Part shown: positions 50,944 to 61,659 of the stretch, piece by piece | How positions within the stretch are numbered: position 1 is the first letter of the stretch | Layout of the letters: every line of letters begins with the position of its first letter | Assembly (NCBI RefSeq): GCF_026672425.1 | Contig: NZ_JAPPRC010000004.1 | Location: 1-64,000, forward strand | DNA from: Pannonibacter sp. SL95 | Lineage (GTDB): Bacteria > Pseudomonadota > Alphaproteobacteria > Rhizobiales > Stappiaceae | DNA length: 64,000 bases | Direction of reading: 5' to 3' | The notes under the pieces: generated by a model | What the model was told of the DNA's origin: nothing | Database searches by the model: none | The model's input: only the letters and a program-made list of their open reading frames with translations | Translations under genes and position numbers: made by a program

Positions 50944-53160
50944 TCAGTTCAGCTTGGCAGCATCGCCGAGCATGAGGATCTTGGTCTCGCCCGGGGCGTC
51001 ATCGACGCCGTCGTTGTCGGTGACGAGGATCATCTTGCCATCGGCGGTCACGGTGAAGCCTTCCGGCTTGTCGAGCAGCCAGCCATTGCCTTCGGCCAGG
51101 GCCGGCAGCACGTCGAGCTTCACAGCCTTGGTCACCACCGGCAGGGTCTCGCCCGCCTTGGCCGGGGTCACGCCGGCCAGGTCAATAACCGTGATCTGCT
51201 TGATGGCAGCCATCTCGCCACCCTGGTTGTCGCGCTCCAGCACGGCGAAGCGCTCGCCACCCAGATGCGTGATTTCCGACAGGCCGACCCAGCCGCCAGC
51301 CGGGCTCTTGGCCTTGTCGAGCGGGTAGTGGACGAAGCCCCAGGACTTGTCAGCCGGGTTGTAGAGCGCCAGCTTGACCATGCCCTTCGGGTCATCACCC
51401 CATTCGCGCTGCACGGCGACGATCACCATCGTCTTGCCATCGCGTTCGAATTCGGCAACGCCTTCAAAGGCAAAGCGCTTGGACTGGGCGACAACCGCTT
51501 CCGGCAGGGCGATCTCTTCGAGCACCTTGCCATTGGCATCCGTCTTCACCAGCAGGTGCGGAATGCCTTCCTTTTCCGGGTTGCCTTCGCTGGCCAGCCA
51601 GAAGCCGCCGTCCTTGGCAAGCGCGATGCCTTCCATGTCGAACTTCTTCGGCGTACCGCCAGTGACGTTGACATAGGAGACGATCTCGACCGGCTGCTTG
51701 GACACGTCCAGCGTGAAGATGCGGGCCTTGTCGTAGAAGCTGTCGGAAACGGCATAGACCTTGTTCGGGTCGGTCTTGTCGGCAGCCAGTGCAGACAGGG
51801 CGCCCCAGCCAATCGGAGCCTTGGTTTCCGGATCGGTCTTCGACACGATCATCGGATAGGCCGGCTTGGCCGCACCGAACTCATAGAGACCGATCTGGGC
51901 GCGCACCGGGGCTTCCGCGTCATCCACCTCGTTGGCAACCACGAACAGGTTGCGCGACGGGATCACCAGAACGCCTTCCGGACCGACGTGGGTCGGCAGC
52001 ACCTGGACGAATTCCGGCTGAGCGCCGGTGTCCTTGTAGACCGACACCATGTTGGCGCGCTCGGAGTTGACGAAGATGTACTTCTGGCCGCCAAAGGTGC
52101 CAACCGTCACGCCTTCCGGCTCGGTGCCCTTCTTGGAGGCGCGCTTGGCCGGGTAGTGGCCATTGGCCATGGCGATATGTTCCAGCTGGTTGCCGCTGTC
52201 GAACAGCACTTCGCCCTTGGTGTTGAAGATGGTGAAGCCGCGCGAGCCACCCTCGTAGTCACCCTCGTTGGCGGTGACAAAACGGTCAGCGTCAAGCCAG
52301 GCAACCGCATCCGGCTCACGCAGGACGTTCTCGGTGCTGCCGGAAGCGTCGGAGCTGACGCCCTTGGCCACCGGAATGGCCTCTGCACTGGCGGCACCAG
52401 CGGAGAAGTGATTGGTGACCTTGCCGGATGCCAGATCAACCAGGGCGATGTGGTTGTTTTCCTGCAGCGTCACGACAGCCACATTGGCAGCGTTGACGGA
52501 AACGAATTCCGGCTCCGGATCCTCACCGGCGACACCGGCCAGACCGGTCATCTCGACGATGCGGGCAGCGTCGCAGTTCACCGGCTTGCCATCGGCGTCG
52601 AGATCGAAGATCGCGACATGGCCGGCCGGCATCTGCGGAATGACGCCCTTGTTCAGCTCTTCGTCGCGCTCGTTCTCGATCGCAATGACGAGGAACTTGC
52701 CGTCGGCAGAGATGGCGACCGAGTCCGGCTGTCCCTTGACGTCGCAGGTGGCGGCGACAGCCTTGGTCGCCAGATCGACGACAGCGACATGACCCGACGG
52801 CTTCACCTTGCTTTCGCTGGTGTTCACGCCAGCCAGGGCAAACTTGGCCGAGGTGGTGACCGAGGTCGGCTCACCGCCCAGCTCCAGACGGCCAGCCGAC
52901 TTCGGCGCCGACGGGGTGGCGATGTCAACGAAGCCCAGCGCCTTCGACGGGCTGTCGGTGAAGACCAGCATCATGCCATCCTTCGTGGCAGTGATGATCT
53001 CGGCCGACGTCTGCGTCGCCGGATCGACGCCTTCGGCGAGCGTCTTGTAGACGGGCAGCGTCGCGATGCGGTTGAAATAGGCGTCAGCGGCGTGGGACGT
53101 GCCGGTGGTCGCGACGAGGATGCTGAGGCTCGCCAGAAGCTGGCTGCGCAGAGAACCCAT
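50944..53160 (-). CDS. Secreted phytase/esterase-like beta-propeller protein
   Basis: 738 residues. Residues 1-24 are a signal peptide ending SHA. Residues about 35-420 are propeller-like repeats (GHVAVVDLATKAVAATCDVK, GHVAIFDLDADG, NHIALVDLASGKVTNHF). Residues about 435-735 match the esterase-like activity of phytase family (GGFWLASEGNPEKEGIPHLL, KRFAFEGVAEFERDGKTMVI, GNGWLLDKPEGFTVTADGKM, ILVTDNDGVDDAPGETKIL). A periplasmic or extracellular phosphoesterase role is inferred. No obvious Pho box is seen in the 181-base gap upstream. Confidence 0.85.
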   Translation of the reverse strand: MGSLRSQLLASLSILVATTGTSHAADAYFNRIATLPVYKTLAEGVDPATQTSAEIITATKDGMMLVFTDSPSKALGFVDIATPSAPKSAGRLELGGEPTSVTTSAKFALAGVNTSESKVKPSGHVAVVDLATKAVAATCDVKGQPDSVAISADGKFLVIAIENERDEELNKGVIPQMPAGHVAIFDLDADGKPVNCDAARIVEMTGLAGVAGEDPEPEFVSVNAANVAVVTLQENNHIALVDLASGKVTNHFSAGAASAEAIPVAKGVSSDASGSTENVLREPDAVAWLDADRFVTANEGDYEGGSRGFTIFNTKGEVLFDSGNQLEHIAMANGHYPAKRASKKGTEPEGVTVGTFGGQKYIFVNSERANMVSVYKDTGAQPEFVQVLPTHVGPEGVLVIPSRNLFVVANEVDDAEAPVRAQIGLYEFGAAKPAYPMIVSKTDPETKAPIGWGALSALAADKTDPNKVYAVSDSFYDKARIFTLDVSKQPVEIVSYVNVTGGTPKKFDMEGIALAKDGGFWLASEGNPEKEGIPHLLVKTDANGKVLEEIALPEAVVAQSKRFAFEGVAEFERDGKTMVIVAVQREWGDDPKGMVKLALYNPADKSWGFVHYPLDKAKSPAGGWVGLSEITHLGGERFAVLERDNQGGEMAAIKQITVIDLAGVTPAKAGETLPVVTKAVKLDVLPALAEGNGWLLDKPEGFTVTADGKMILVTDNDGVDDAPGETKILMLGDAAKLN

Positions 53161-53341
53161 GAATGCCTCCCAGGGGATGAACAGGGCGATTGAAATGCGC
53201 TGGGACGCTAGTTGAGGTTGGATGCACTTGAGGTGACGGATTGATGAAGTTTTGATGACGTCGCCGCGTTTCCAGCAGGCTGTTGACCCTGCCTTGCCAC
53301 TGTCAACAGCGGCAAGGCGTCAGGTGAGGCGTCAGTTCAGC

Positions 53342-55324
53342 TCACGCTGCACGAACATGAGCAAGGAAATTGGCGACTTCCTGCTTCAACCGGAGCGCCT
53401 CGGTCGACAAGCCCTCGGCCGAGCTGCGCATCTGGTTCGAGGCGGCAACGGTTTCCTGTGTTGCCCCCGTCACCAGGCTCATGTCCTGCGAGACAGCGCG
53501 CGATCCAGCGGCGGCTTCCGCGATATTGCGGGCCACATCCCGGGTTGTGGCCCCCTGCTCGCTCACAGCAGCAGCAATGGCCGATGACATCTGGTCAAGA
53601 TCACGAATGACCTCTCCCACGTCGCCGATGGCCGTGACAGCCAGGCGCGTCTGCCCCTGGATTTCACCGACCAGCCGCGAAATGTCATCCGTGGCCTGTG
53701 CGGTCTGGCTTGCCAGTTGCTTTACCTCCGACGCGACCACGGCAAATCCCCGTCCAGCCTCTCCGGCCCGGGCGGACTCGATGGTCGCATTGAGCGCCAG
53801 CAGGTTTGTCTGCGCTGCGATGTCCGAAATCATCGAGATGACTTCCCCGATACGGTCCGCCATGTCAGCCAGGGACAGGATCTGGCGCGATGTTGTCTCG
53901 ACATCGCCGGCCGCGCGCTTCGACACTTCGGACGCCTGCGACACACGTCGTCCGATTTCCTCCACCGAAGCTGAGATTTCTTCCGTGGCAGCAGCGACCA
54001 TCTCGACATTCGAAGTGGTCTGGGCAACTGTCGCCGAAACACCGAGCGCGCGATCCGACGTTTTGGCGGAAACGTCCGACATGTGGCCCGCCGTCTGGGA
54101 AAGCTCCTGCGAGGCAGATTGCAGGGCATTGACGACAGCCCCGACGCTTGCGTCGAACTGGCTGGCCACATCCGCCATCAGTTCGCGGCGCCTGGCTTGC
54201 AGCTGTTCTTCCTCCGCCCTTGCATGCTCTTCGGCAAGTCGCTTGTCGCGCTCGGCATTGTCCTGCAGCAGCGACACCGCACGGCTGATCTGTCCAAGCT
54301 CGCTGCGCGCACCAAGGCTGGGAAGAGCAATATCCGTCTGGCCTTGCGCCATGCGGTCAAGCGCAGTCGTCAGTTGCTTCAGCGGACTGGTGATGCTGCG
54401 CGACACGGCATATCCAGCAATTCCCGCAGCCAGTGTGGAGACGACCGAAATCGCGATAAACAGGTGCTGCATCTGCAGGCGCGTAGCAGCCAGCTCCTGG
54501 CCGATTTCATCCTGGCGAGCATCAACCAGCGTGTAAACACCGGCAAAGCGCGGTTCGAGCGCCTTGAAGAACGCGTCCTGCTGCGCGATCAGCTTGCGCA
54601 TTTTTGTTGCCGTCTTGGCGTAGTCGCGAAAGCTCTGGTGATAGGCATTCATGTTGCTTGTCAGGGAAGCCTTCCGCGCCTCCTCGATGCTGGCAGCATT
54701 GAGGGCTGCATCAAACTCGGCCCGGCGCTCGTCCAGACTGGCGACATACTTGTCGCTTGCACGCAGGAGGAAATCCTTTTCGTGCCGGCGCATCATCAGC
54801 ATGAGGATGGTCAGGTCATCCAGGCCGGCGGCATTGATTTCCTCTTCCACTGCGTGAACCGCGCTCCGCAGGGCACCCTGAAGCCCTTCCTTTTCTGTCA
54901 TTCCAAGCTTTTCCTGCAAGGTGACGATCTCGGAGAACTGGTCCGTCCCCATCTGCAGCCGCTCTTCCAGACTTTCGAGTTGCGGCAGAAGGGCTTCCGC
55001 CGCCGGCATCGCCATCGTCTGGTCGATAAGGTCAGTCGCCTCCCGGACGTCCGTCAGGTACTGCTCGGCGATCTCCTTCTGCGGCTTCAGCAGATAGGCT
55101 TTCTCATCCAGACGCAGCTGCATGGTACGGGCCTTCAGCTCCTGAACCTTGCTGACCAGGGCCGCATATTCGACTTGCCGCTGCGCCGCCTGCCGATCAA
55201 CCCAGTCACCGTAAAAGTACACCGCAACCAGCAACAGCACCGCGCCGACGGCGATTGCTGTCAGAAGAAACAGGCGGGCCCAGACATTCAATCCGGCCGA
55301 TGCACGTGCAACGATCCTGGCCAC
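53342..55324 (-). CDS. Methyl-accepting chemotaxis protein, HBM-type sensor (copy 1)
   Basis: 660 residues from a GTG at 55324 with GGAG eight bases upstream; the ATG at 55384 lacks a site. N-terminal TM (LFLLTAIAVGAVLLLVAVYF), a long periplasmic helical-bimodular (HBM) domain (about 40-280, with [20 protein letters not shown]), a second TM, HAMP, and a signalling domain whose hairpin tip reads [20 protein letters not shown]. It is a paralogue of the genes at 56934 and 59152 but the most distant of the three. No pentapeptide receptor tail is present. Confidence 0.93.
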   Translation of the reverse strand: MARIVARASAGLNVWARLFLLTAIAVGAVLLLVAVYFYGDWVDRQAAQRQVEYAALVSKVQELKARTMQLRLDEKAYLLKPQKEIAEQYLTDVREATDLIDQTMAMPAAEALLPQLESLEERLQMGTDQFSEIVTLQEKLGMTEKEGLQGALRSAVHAVEEEINAAGLDDLTILMLMMRRHEKDFLLRASDKYVASLDERRAEFDAALNAASIEEARKASLTSNMNAYHQSFRDYAKTATKMRKLIAQQDAFFKALEPRFAGVYTLVDARQDEIGQELAATRLQMQHLFIAISVVSTLAAGIAGYAVSRSITSPLKQLTTALDRMAQGQTDIALPSLGARSELGQISRAVSLLQDNAERDKRLAEEHARAEEEQLQARRRELMADVASQFDASVGAVVNALQSASQELSQTAGHMSDVSAKTSDRALGVSATVAQTTSNVEMVAAATEEISASVEEIGRRVSQASEVSKRAAGDVETTSRQILSLADMADRIGEVISMISDIAAQTNLLALNATIESARAGEAGRGFAVVASEVKQLASQTAQATDDISRLVGEIQGQTRLAVTAIGDVGEVIRDLDQMSSAIAAAVSEQGATTRDVARNIAEAAAGSRAVSQDMSLVTGATQETVAASNQMRSSAEGLSTEALRLKQEVANFLAHVRAA

Positions 55325-55606
55325 AATGGCTTCTCCATTCGTAAATGTAACAAGGATAAAAATATTGAATGCGTTAAAGATCATCTAACGCTAGGAAAGA
55401 TTTTAAGTCGTAAACATCTGATTTTTCGGATGAATCCTGAAACCCGCAACAACATCACCGACTCCTGCCCTCGTCAAAAAGTCGAACATTCAAACAGTGA
55501 CGGTATGTTGGAAGAACTCGCCGTGCTGACCGGTACGGCAGTCGCCGCGCTGCAACACCCGTCGCAGAATGGGGAAGACCCGCTGGATTTGCGGTCGACA
55601 GGCAGA

Positions 55607-55630
55607 GATTTTCAGGGTTTCCTGAAAATC
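55607..55630. promoter_or_regulatory. Palindrome upstream of the MFS gene
   Basis: GATTTTCAGG-gttt-CCTGAAAATC is a perfect 10-bp palindrome 48 bases before the MFS start codon, in the 353-base gap between the first chemoreceptor and the pump. It is placed well for an operator, but no regulator gene is nearby. The rest of the gap holds nothing recognisable. Confidence 0.5.
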
Positions 55631-55677
55631 ACTCCTGTCGCGCGCCTTGCGTGCCCCCTTTTCAATGGACATCCCAG

Positions 55678-56877
55678 ATGCAAATCGGCTTCGTTCGCTC
55701 GGCCGTCGTGCTTGGCCTTTTGGCATGCGTCGGCCCCTTCGCGGTGGATCTCTATCTGCCGGCCCTGCCACAGATCGCTGACGACCTCGGCACGACGATC
55801 GCTGCGGCCCAGTTCACGTTTACCGCCTACTTTCTGGCCTTTGGCGTCGCCCAGCTCGTCTATGGTCCGCTGGCGGACTGGGTTGGCCGCAAGCCGCCGA
55901 TCTATGCCGGACTGATCATCTTCATTGCCGGCTCGGCTGTCTGCGCCTTCGCGCCGGATATCCTCTGGCTCACGGTTGGCCGGTTCATTCAGGCTCTTGG
56001 CGCGGCCTCGGTCATGGTCATACCGCGTGCAGTCATCCGCGACCTGCACACCGGCACTGACGCGACGCGGCTGATGGCCCTGATCATGCTCGTGATCAGC
56101 ATCTCGCCAATGCTCGCCCCGTTGACAGGGTCCGCGATTATCGCCGTGGGCAGCTGGCGGCTGATCTTCGTGGCGCTGGCTGGCGCAGCCATCATCGCGA
56201 TGGCACTCACCGCATTCCAGTTGCCCGAGACCCTGGCACATGACAAGCGCGTGCCCATGCGCGGCGGTGCGATGCTGCGCGGATGTATCGACCTCCTGAA
56301 GGACGGCCGCTTCCTCGGCCTCACCTTCATCGGCGGCTTCGGCATGGCCAGCTTCTTCGTCTTCATCGCCTCGGCCGCCTTCGTCTACATGACGCACTAC
56401 GGCCTGTCGCCCACCGGCTTCAGCCTCGCCTTCGCACTCAATGCCATCGGCTTCTTCGCCACCTCGCAGATGGCCGCCGGCATGGGTCAGCGCTTCGGCA
56501 TGGCCCGCGCGGCCTTCTTCGCCGTGCTTGGCTTTGCCGTCACGTCCTGCCTGCTGCTGGTGCTGGTTGCCCTTGGCAACGACAGCCTCTGGCTGGTCAT
56601 GGCGCTGCTGTTCCTCGGCAACGCCTTCATGGGCCTGGTGATCGCACCCACCATGGTGATGGCGCTTGACGATCACGGCGAGAATGCCGGCCTTGCCTCG
56701 TCGCTCGGCGGCACGCTGCAGATGGTTGCCGGAGGCCTGATGATCGTCGCCAGCAGCCCGTTCTTTGATGGCACGGTGCTGCCGATGGTCGGCGCCATCG
56801 CGCTGTGCTCGGTCCTGTCGCTGGTCTTCGCGGCCCTGACGCTTGGGCCAGACCTCAAGAACAGCACCCCGGCCTGA
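55678..56877 (+). CDS. MFS multidrug transporter, Bcr/CflA type
   Basis: 399 residues from MQIGFVRSAV. Twelve membrane segments; the start GPFAVDLYLPALPQIADDLG is typical of the Bcr/CflA family, with the MFS loop LVYGPLADWVGRKPP between TM2 and TM3 and GRFIQALGAASVMVIPRAVI. It likely exports drugs or metabolites by proton antiport. It is transcribed against the flanking chemoreceptor genes. A copy of its last codons survives at 59067. Confidence 0.9.
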   Translation: MQIGFVRSAVVLGLLACVGPFAVDLYLPALPQIADDLGTTIAAAQFTFTAYFLAFGVAQLVYGPLADWVGRKPPIYAGLIIFIAGSAVCAFAPDILWLTVGRFIQALGAASVMVIPRAVIRDLHTGTDATRLMALIMLVISISPMLAPLTGSAIIAVGSWRLIFVALAGAAIIAMALTAFQLPETLAHDKRVPMRGGAMLRGCIDLLKDGRFLGLTFIGGFGMASFFVFIASAAFVYMTHYGLSPTGFSLAFALNAIGFFATSQMAAGMGQRFGMARAAFFAVLGFAVTSCLLLVLVALGNDSLWLVMALLFLGNAFMGLVIAPTMVMALDDHGENAGLASSLGGTLQMVAGGLMIVASSPFFDGTVLPMVGAIALCSVLSLVFAALTLGPDLKNSTPA

Positions 56878-56933
56878 GGTCCGCAGACCGTCAGAACCAG
56901 GGCACCTGAGTTGCGCAGATATAGTCCGCGCGG

Positions 56934-58907
56934 TTACGCCGCGCGGATCGTTTCGAGGAAGCGGCTGACTTCGCTGCGCAGCCGCGCGGACTGGGCGGAC
57001 AGACTTTCCGCCGAGCTGTAGAGCTGGGAGGAGGCAGCCTGGGCTTCCTGTGACGCACTGGTGACTGCCACCATGTTCTGCGACACGCTTTGCGCGCCCG
57101 TCGCCGCTTCGGCGATGTTTCGGGCCACTTCGCGGGTGGTTGCCCCCTGCTCGCTGACCGCCGCGGCGATCGCCGAGGCCATTTCATCCAGCTCCCGGAT
57201 CACGCCGCCAATGCCGTTGATCGAATCCACCGCATTGCGGGTCCCGCCCTGGATGGCCTCCACCAGCTGAACGATGTCCTTGGTCGCCTCGCCGGTCTGG
57301 TTGGCCAGTTGCTTCACTTCGGAAGCAACCACGGCGAAGCCCCGGCCAGCCTCTCCCGCCCTTGCGCTTTCGATGGTCGCGTTCAGCGCCAGCAGGTTGG
57401 TCTGCTGCGCAATGGCTGAGATCATCGACACCACCTGCCCGATCCGGTCAGCACGCTCGGCCAGCGTCGACATTTCCGTTGCTGATTGGGCGATGTTCGT
57501 CGAAGCCTTGCGCGCAACGTTGGACGCGCGCTCCACCTGCACGTTGATCTCCGCAACGGAGGCCGCCATTTCCTCGGTTGCACTTGCCACCATCTGGACA
57601 TTGGAGCTGGCCTGCTCGGCTGCGGCCGAAACCGTCACCGCGCGTTCGTTGGCATTGGCCGAAACGGTCGACATGGCGCCAGCTGTCGCAGACAGCTCGG
57701 TCGAGGCAGCTGACACGATGCCGACGATTTCCCCAACGCTCGTCTCGAATTCCCTGGCCAGGCGCTGCATCAGTTCCTTGCGGGCAGCGGCCGTGTTTGC
57801 CGCCGCTTCCGCCCGCTTCTGTTCTGCTTCCAGCTCCCGGTTGCGGATCAGGTTCTCGCGGAAAATGCGCAGGGTTGCGGCCATCATGCCCAGTTCCGTT
57901 CTCAGGGGATAATCCGGCACCGCGTCATTGGTCTCGCCCTTCGCCAGACGTCCCATGAGCGATGTCAGGACGTTCAGCGGACGAGAGACGCTTGCCGAAA
58001 TCACAAGACCGAGCACCAGCGCAAACACCACGGTTGTGCCTGTCACGGCAGCGAAGAGGAGACTGATCTCCTTCTGCCGCAGCAACATCTGCTCATCCAG
58101 GCCGGCCCGCCCAGCGGCCGCAAAGGCCAGCACCTGATCGAACATGGGTTCGACCGTCCCATAGATCTCGCTCAGCCGGGATACAGCCGCCCCGAAGGCC
58201 GAGGCCTGCTCGGCGTAGGCGAGGAAGCCGGCATGATAGGCAGCGATCCGCTCGCCAACCTTGGCCTGCAGATCCTCAGGCAGCGCAGACGCCTTCAGCA
58301 GAACGTCGAACTCGGCTTTGCGTTCTACCAGGCTTGAGACGTATTTCTCGCCGCCCCGCAGCATGAAGTCCTTCCCGTGCCGCCGCATCATCAGCATCTT
58401 CGCGATCAGCGCGTCCTCGCCGAGATCCGCGATCGATTTCTCGGCCTCATGGACGGCTGCCCGCAAGGCGCCTTGCAGTCCATCCGTTTCGTTGAGGCCA
58501 AGTGCCTGCTGCAACGCAACCACGCTCTGGAACTGGTTGGCAGCTTCCTGCACACCGGCCTTCAGCTTTGCCAAGTCATTCGACATGGGCGCGGCAAACC
58601 GGATCGCCATGATGGCATCAGCCGTCTTGAGCACCTCCGTGACTTTCTGCCGATACTGCTCGGAGTACTTCATATCCTTGCGCAGCAGGAAATCCTTCTC
58701 GCGCCGGCGCATCTGCAGTGAAGCAGACTGCAGCAGCTGCGTCTGCGCCGCCAACTCGTCGAACTGCGCCTTGTCCTCCAGAATCCGCGCCTGTTCGGCT
58801 TCACTGACGAAATGAGCGGATGCGAGCACCCCTGCCGACACCATCGTGATCGCCACCAGAAGCAGAACCCTTGCGCGAACGCGCAGTCGTCCAAGCACGC
58901 TAGTCAT
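56934..58907 (-). CDS. Methyl-accepting chemotaxis protein, HBM-type sensor (copy 2)
   Basis: 657 residues from [10 protein letters not shown], with GGAGG upstream. TM1 ([20 protein letters not shown]), HBM sensor with [20 protein letters not shown] and [22 protein letters not shown]2, HAMP, and a signalling domain with [23 protein letters not shown] sensors bind organic acids in studied bacteria. Very close to copy 3 over the signalling half, including 3' flanking DNA. Confidence 0.93.
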   Translation of the reverse strand: MTSVLGRLRVRARVLLLVAITMVSAGVLASAHFVSEAEQARILEDKAQFDELAAQTQLLQSASLQMRRREKDFLLRKDMKYSEQYRQKVTEVLKTADAIMAIRFAAPMSNDLAKLKAGVQEAANQFQSVVALQQALGLNETDGLQGALRAAVHEAEKSIADLGEDALIAKMLMMRRHGKDFMLRGGEKYVSSLVERKAEFDVLLKASALPEDLQAKVGERIAAYHAGFLAYAEQASAFGAAVSRLSEIYGTVEPMFDQVLAFAAAGRAGLDEQMLLRQKEISLLFAAVTGTTVVFALVLGLVISASVSRPLNVLTSLMGRLAKGETNDAVPDYPLRTELGMMAATLRIFRENLIRNRELEAEQKRAEAAANTAAARKELMQRLAREFETSVGEIVGIVSAASTELSATAGAMSTVSANANERAVTVSAAAEQASSNVQMVASATEEMAASVAEINVQVERASNVARKASTNIAQSATEMSTLAERADRIGQVVSMISAIAQQTNLLALNATIESARAGEAGRGFAVVASEVKQLANQTGEATKDIVQLVEAIQGGTRNAVDSINGIGGVIRELDEMASAIAAAVSEQGATTREVARNIAEAATGAQSVSQNMVAVTSASQEAQAASSQLYSSAESLSAQSARLRSEVSRFLETIRAA

Positions 58908-59059
58908 CGCCATTCCCCTCCAGGCCAACGTCAGAACCCTGGCGAAAAGGATTTGCCCGGATGGTTAATGGCGCATTAATTCATTCGCAGGAAAACACCC
59001 AAAAGTGGCAGCAGCGCGTAAATACATCTCCCGTCAAAACTGGCAGGAGCCCAGTCTTG

Positions 59060-59165
59060 TTAGGGCCCGACCTAAAGAACAACGCCCCGGCCTGAGGTCC
59101 GCAGACCGTCAGAACCAGGGCGCCAGACTTGCTCGGATGTAGGCCGCTCAGTTAAGCCGCGCGGA
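59060..59165. repeat. Duplicated segment with a relic MFS 3' end
   Basis: These bases repeat 56845-56952. On the plus strand 59064-59096 reads G-P-D-L-K-N-N-A-P-A-stop, the last ten codons of the MFS gene (GPDLKNSTPA), followed by the same GAGGTCCGCAGACCGTCAGA spacer and then the end of a chemoreceptor gene. It marks a tandem duplication whose unit ran from the MFS 3' end through the receptor. Confidence 0.85.
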
Positions 59166-61131
59166 TGTTCGCCAGGAAACGGCTGACTTCGAGCTTCATG
59201 CGCAACGCCTGATCGGACAGGGATTCAGCCGAACTGCGCATCTGCGTCGAGGCGGCCATCGTCTCTTGCGCCGCATCGGAAACGGCATTGATGTTCGCCG
59301 AAACATGCCGCGTCCCGCCCGCAGCTTCACTCACGTTCCGCGCAACCTCCCGCGTGGTTGCCCCCTGCTCGTTGACGGCCGCTGCAATGGCTGCCGCCAT
59401 TTCGTCCAGATCGCGGATGACCTGGCCGACGCTTCCGATCGCCTGCACTGAGGTGCGGGTCTGGCCCTGGATTTCGGCAATCAACTTGGAGATATCATCC
59501 GTGGCGCTGGCCGTCTGATTGGCCAGCTGCTTCACTTCGGAAGCAACAACGGCAAAGCCCTTGCCAGCCTCACCGGCGCGCGCAGATTCGATGGTCGCGT
59601 TCAGCGCCAGCAGGTTGGTCTGGGCCGCGATATCGGAGATCAGGGAGATCACCTCTCCGATGCGATCCGCCATCCTTGCCAAGGCTTCCATCTGCTCGGC
59701 AGTCCGCGCGACATCCCCGGATGCGCGCTTGGCCACGACCGATGCCCGCTCGACCTGGGCATTGATCTCGTTCACCGAAGCCGACATTTCCTCGGTCGCC
59801 GAGGCCACCATCTGGACGTTTGCGCTGGCCTGCTCGGCGGCTGCCGAAACGGTCATGGCCCGCTCATTCGTTGCCGACGACACTTCGGCCATCGCTCCCG
59901 CGGTTGCCGAGAGTTCCGTTGAAGCCGCCGACACGGTCTCGACAATCTCGCCGACATTGGCATCAAACTCGTCCGCGATGCTCTGCATGAGTTGCCGGCG
60001 CTCGGCGGCGGCCAGCTGATCGCGGCGCGCCTGTTCGGCTTCCAGCTCGCGATTTCGGATTGCGTTGACCCGGAAAACCTCGATCGCCCGCGCCATGCGC
60101 CCCAGTTCATTGCTGGAACTGGTGTAAGGCACCTCAGCAGAAGTGTCGCCTTCGGCAAGGCCGGACATCGTCCCGGTCATGCGCCCAAGCGGACCGGTGA
60201 TGCTGCGCGAGATGAGGAAACCGAGCAGCAGGGCAAGCGCCAGACTGACGCCCAGAGCCCCCATGAAGAAGCTCCAGACCGCAGACCGGCTCTTGGCGAA
60301 CTGCTTTTCGGCAGCCACCATTCCTTCAGCTGCAAACTGGAATACGGCCTCAAGCGTTGGCTCCATGCCGGAGAACAACTCGCTCAACCGGCCGGCTTCA
60401 CTGCCCAGGACCTCGGCCGTCTTGGCATAGTCGCGGAAGCTGGACTGATAAGCGTCCATTTCCGATGAGAGCTTGGCCTTTGTTGCCGCGTCAAGCGACG
60501 TCTGCGCCAGCAATGCGTCAAATTCGGCACGTCGTTCATCGACGCTTTTGATGTACTTGTCGCCGCCCCGCATCATGAAGTCCTTTTCATGACGGCGCAT
60601 CATCAGCATCTTGACGGTCAGGGCATCCAGACCGGCGGCGTTGATTTCCTTTTCGACCGCATGCACCGCCTTGCGGAGCTGCCCCTCAAGGCCTTCTGTC
60701 TCCGTCAGACCAAGCGTCGTGTTCATTTCGACAACGCGATCAAATTGCTTGCGGGTCTCGCCAAGGTCCTGCGCCAGCTTGGTGAGCGCCTGTCCGATTG
60801 GCGCAGCGCTCGGCAGCGACTGGAGATCGGCCAATGCGGCGCTGACCTGCTCCGCCTCGGCCTGATATGCCTTTGCGTAAGACAGATCCTTGCGCAGCAG
60901 AAAATCCTTTTCGCGGCGTCGCATCTCCAGCGTGCCGACCTTCAGGGCGTCCGCCTTGTCCGCAATCACTTCAAATGCATCTCGGCGGGCAAGGGAAGCG
61001 GAGGACTCCCGGTCACCCAGCAGGTAGACACCGCCAAGCACCACGGCGACGGCGACGGACAAGGCAGCAAGGCCCAGCACCCGGAGCCTGACCGAAACCG
61101 AATTTGTTGTTGCACGAACGTCGCGCTGCAT
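59152..61131 (-). CDS. Methyl-accepting chemotaxis protein, HBM-type sensor (copy 3)
   Basis: 659 residues from [10 protein letters not shown] (GAGG seven bases upstream). TM1 ([20 protein letters not shown]), HBM sensor with [20 protein letters not shown] and [22 protein letters not shown]2, HAMP and a signalling domain with [20 protein letters not shown]. It ends NIRAA like the other two copies. It is the tandem partner of copy 2; the sensor halves differ more than the signalling halves, so ligand range may differ. Confidence 0.93.
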   Translation of the reverse strand: MQRDVRATTNSVSVRLRVLGLAALSVAVAVVLGGVYLLGDRESSASLARRDAFEVIADKADALKVGTLEMRRREKDFLLRKDLSYAKAYQAEAEQVSAALADLQSLPSAAPIGQALTKLAQDLGETRKQFDRVVEMNTTLGLTETEGLEGQLRKAVHAVEKEINAAGLDALTVKMLMMRRHEKDFMMRGGDKYIKSVDERRAEFDALLAQTSLDAATKAKLSSEMDAYQSSFRDYAKTAEVLGSEAGRLSELFSGMEPTLEAVFQFAAEGMVAAEKQFAKSRSAVWSFFMGALGVSLALALLLGFLISRSITGPLGRMTGTMSGLAEGDTSAEVPYTSSSNELGRMARAIEVFRVNAIRNRELEAEQARRDQLAAAERRQLMQSIADEFDANVGEIVETVSAASTELSATAGAMAEVSSATNERAMTVSAAAEQASANVQMVASATEEMSASVNEINAQVERASVVAKRASGDVARTAEQMEALARMADRIGEVISLISDIAAQTNLLALNATIESARAGEAGKGFAVVASEVKQLANQTASATDDISKLIAEIQGQTRTSVQAIGSVGQVIRDLDEMAAAIAAAVNEQGATTREVARNVSEAAGGTRHVSANINAVSDAAQETMAASTQMRSSAESLSDQALRMKLEVSRFLANIRAA

Positions 61132-61302
61132 CACCGACCCTCATTAGGGATTGAATTTTTAAAGTATATTCGTTTAACTTCTCTGATAAATCGTTAACTC
61201 AGATCGATAATCGAGATCAGAGAAAGCAAGACATCAGCAATAAAATTTAAATTACCATGTTAATCACTGCGTTTTTCACTGTAATTTCTGACGATATTTT
61301 GC

Positions 61303-61327
61303 ATGACTTTACATTAAATAAAGTCAT
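61303..61327. other. AT-rich palindrome in the gene-free stretch before asd
   Basis: ATGACTTTA and TAAAGTCAT form a perfect 9-bp inverted repeat with a 7-bp spacer. The surrounding interval 61132-61533 is AT-rich, holds no convincing gene and must carry the promoter of the third chemoreceptor gene; the palindrome is a candidate regulatory site. Confidence 0.4.
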
Positions 61328-61533
61328 CCGAATGAGTAATTTTTCTTTATGGCAACTGCTCATATCGATTACATCGACAATCCCGGATTGAGCGGCATGT
61401 GCCTCTTGCCATCTGCGGGCGCAACACACGGCTGATCGAACGCAGTGCCACTTCCCGCACCGCGCAATGAAATGTTGACAAGACGGGTGTTCCCGGTCAC
61501 AACCTTGCCCGTCTCGGACAGGAAAGACGAGTT

Positions 61534-61659
61534 ATGAGCATTCGGCGCAACGCCGACATGATGGGCATGATGACGATGGCAACCGCCGTCGCCGCTCGCG
61601 CTGGCACGCTCGTCACCGCCACCAAACTCACCAAAACGACTACCAAAACTACCCGTTAA
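61534..61659 (+). CDS. Thr/Met-rich 41-residue ORF, possible leader peptide of asd
   Basis: ATG with AGGA about ten bases upstream, stop TAA at 61657-61659. The product has about ten threonines (final part TKLTKTTTKTTR), six methionines early (MMGMMTM) and several lysines. These are end products of the pathway of asd, which begins 107 bases on, and the make-up recalls threonine-operon leaders. A GC-rich hairpin (near 61674-61697) follows. It could equally be a small protein or chance. Confidence 0.45.
   Translation: MSIRRNADMMGMMTMATAVAARAGTLVTATKLTKTTTKTTR

Noticed and set aside
53291-53318. GCCTTGCC/GGCAAGGC hairpin after chemoreceptor copy 1
   Set aside because: 8-bp stem with a 12-nt loop and no T-run; too weak to call a terminator.
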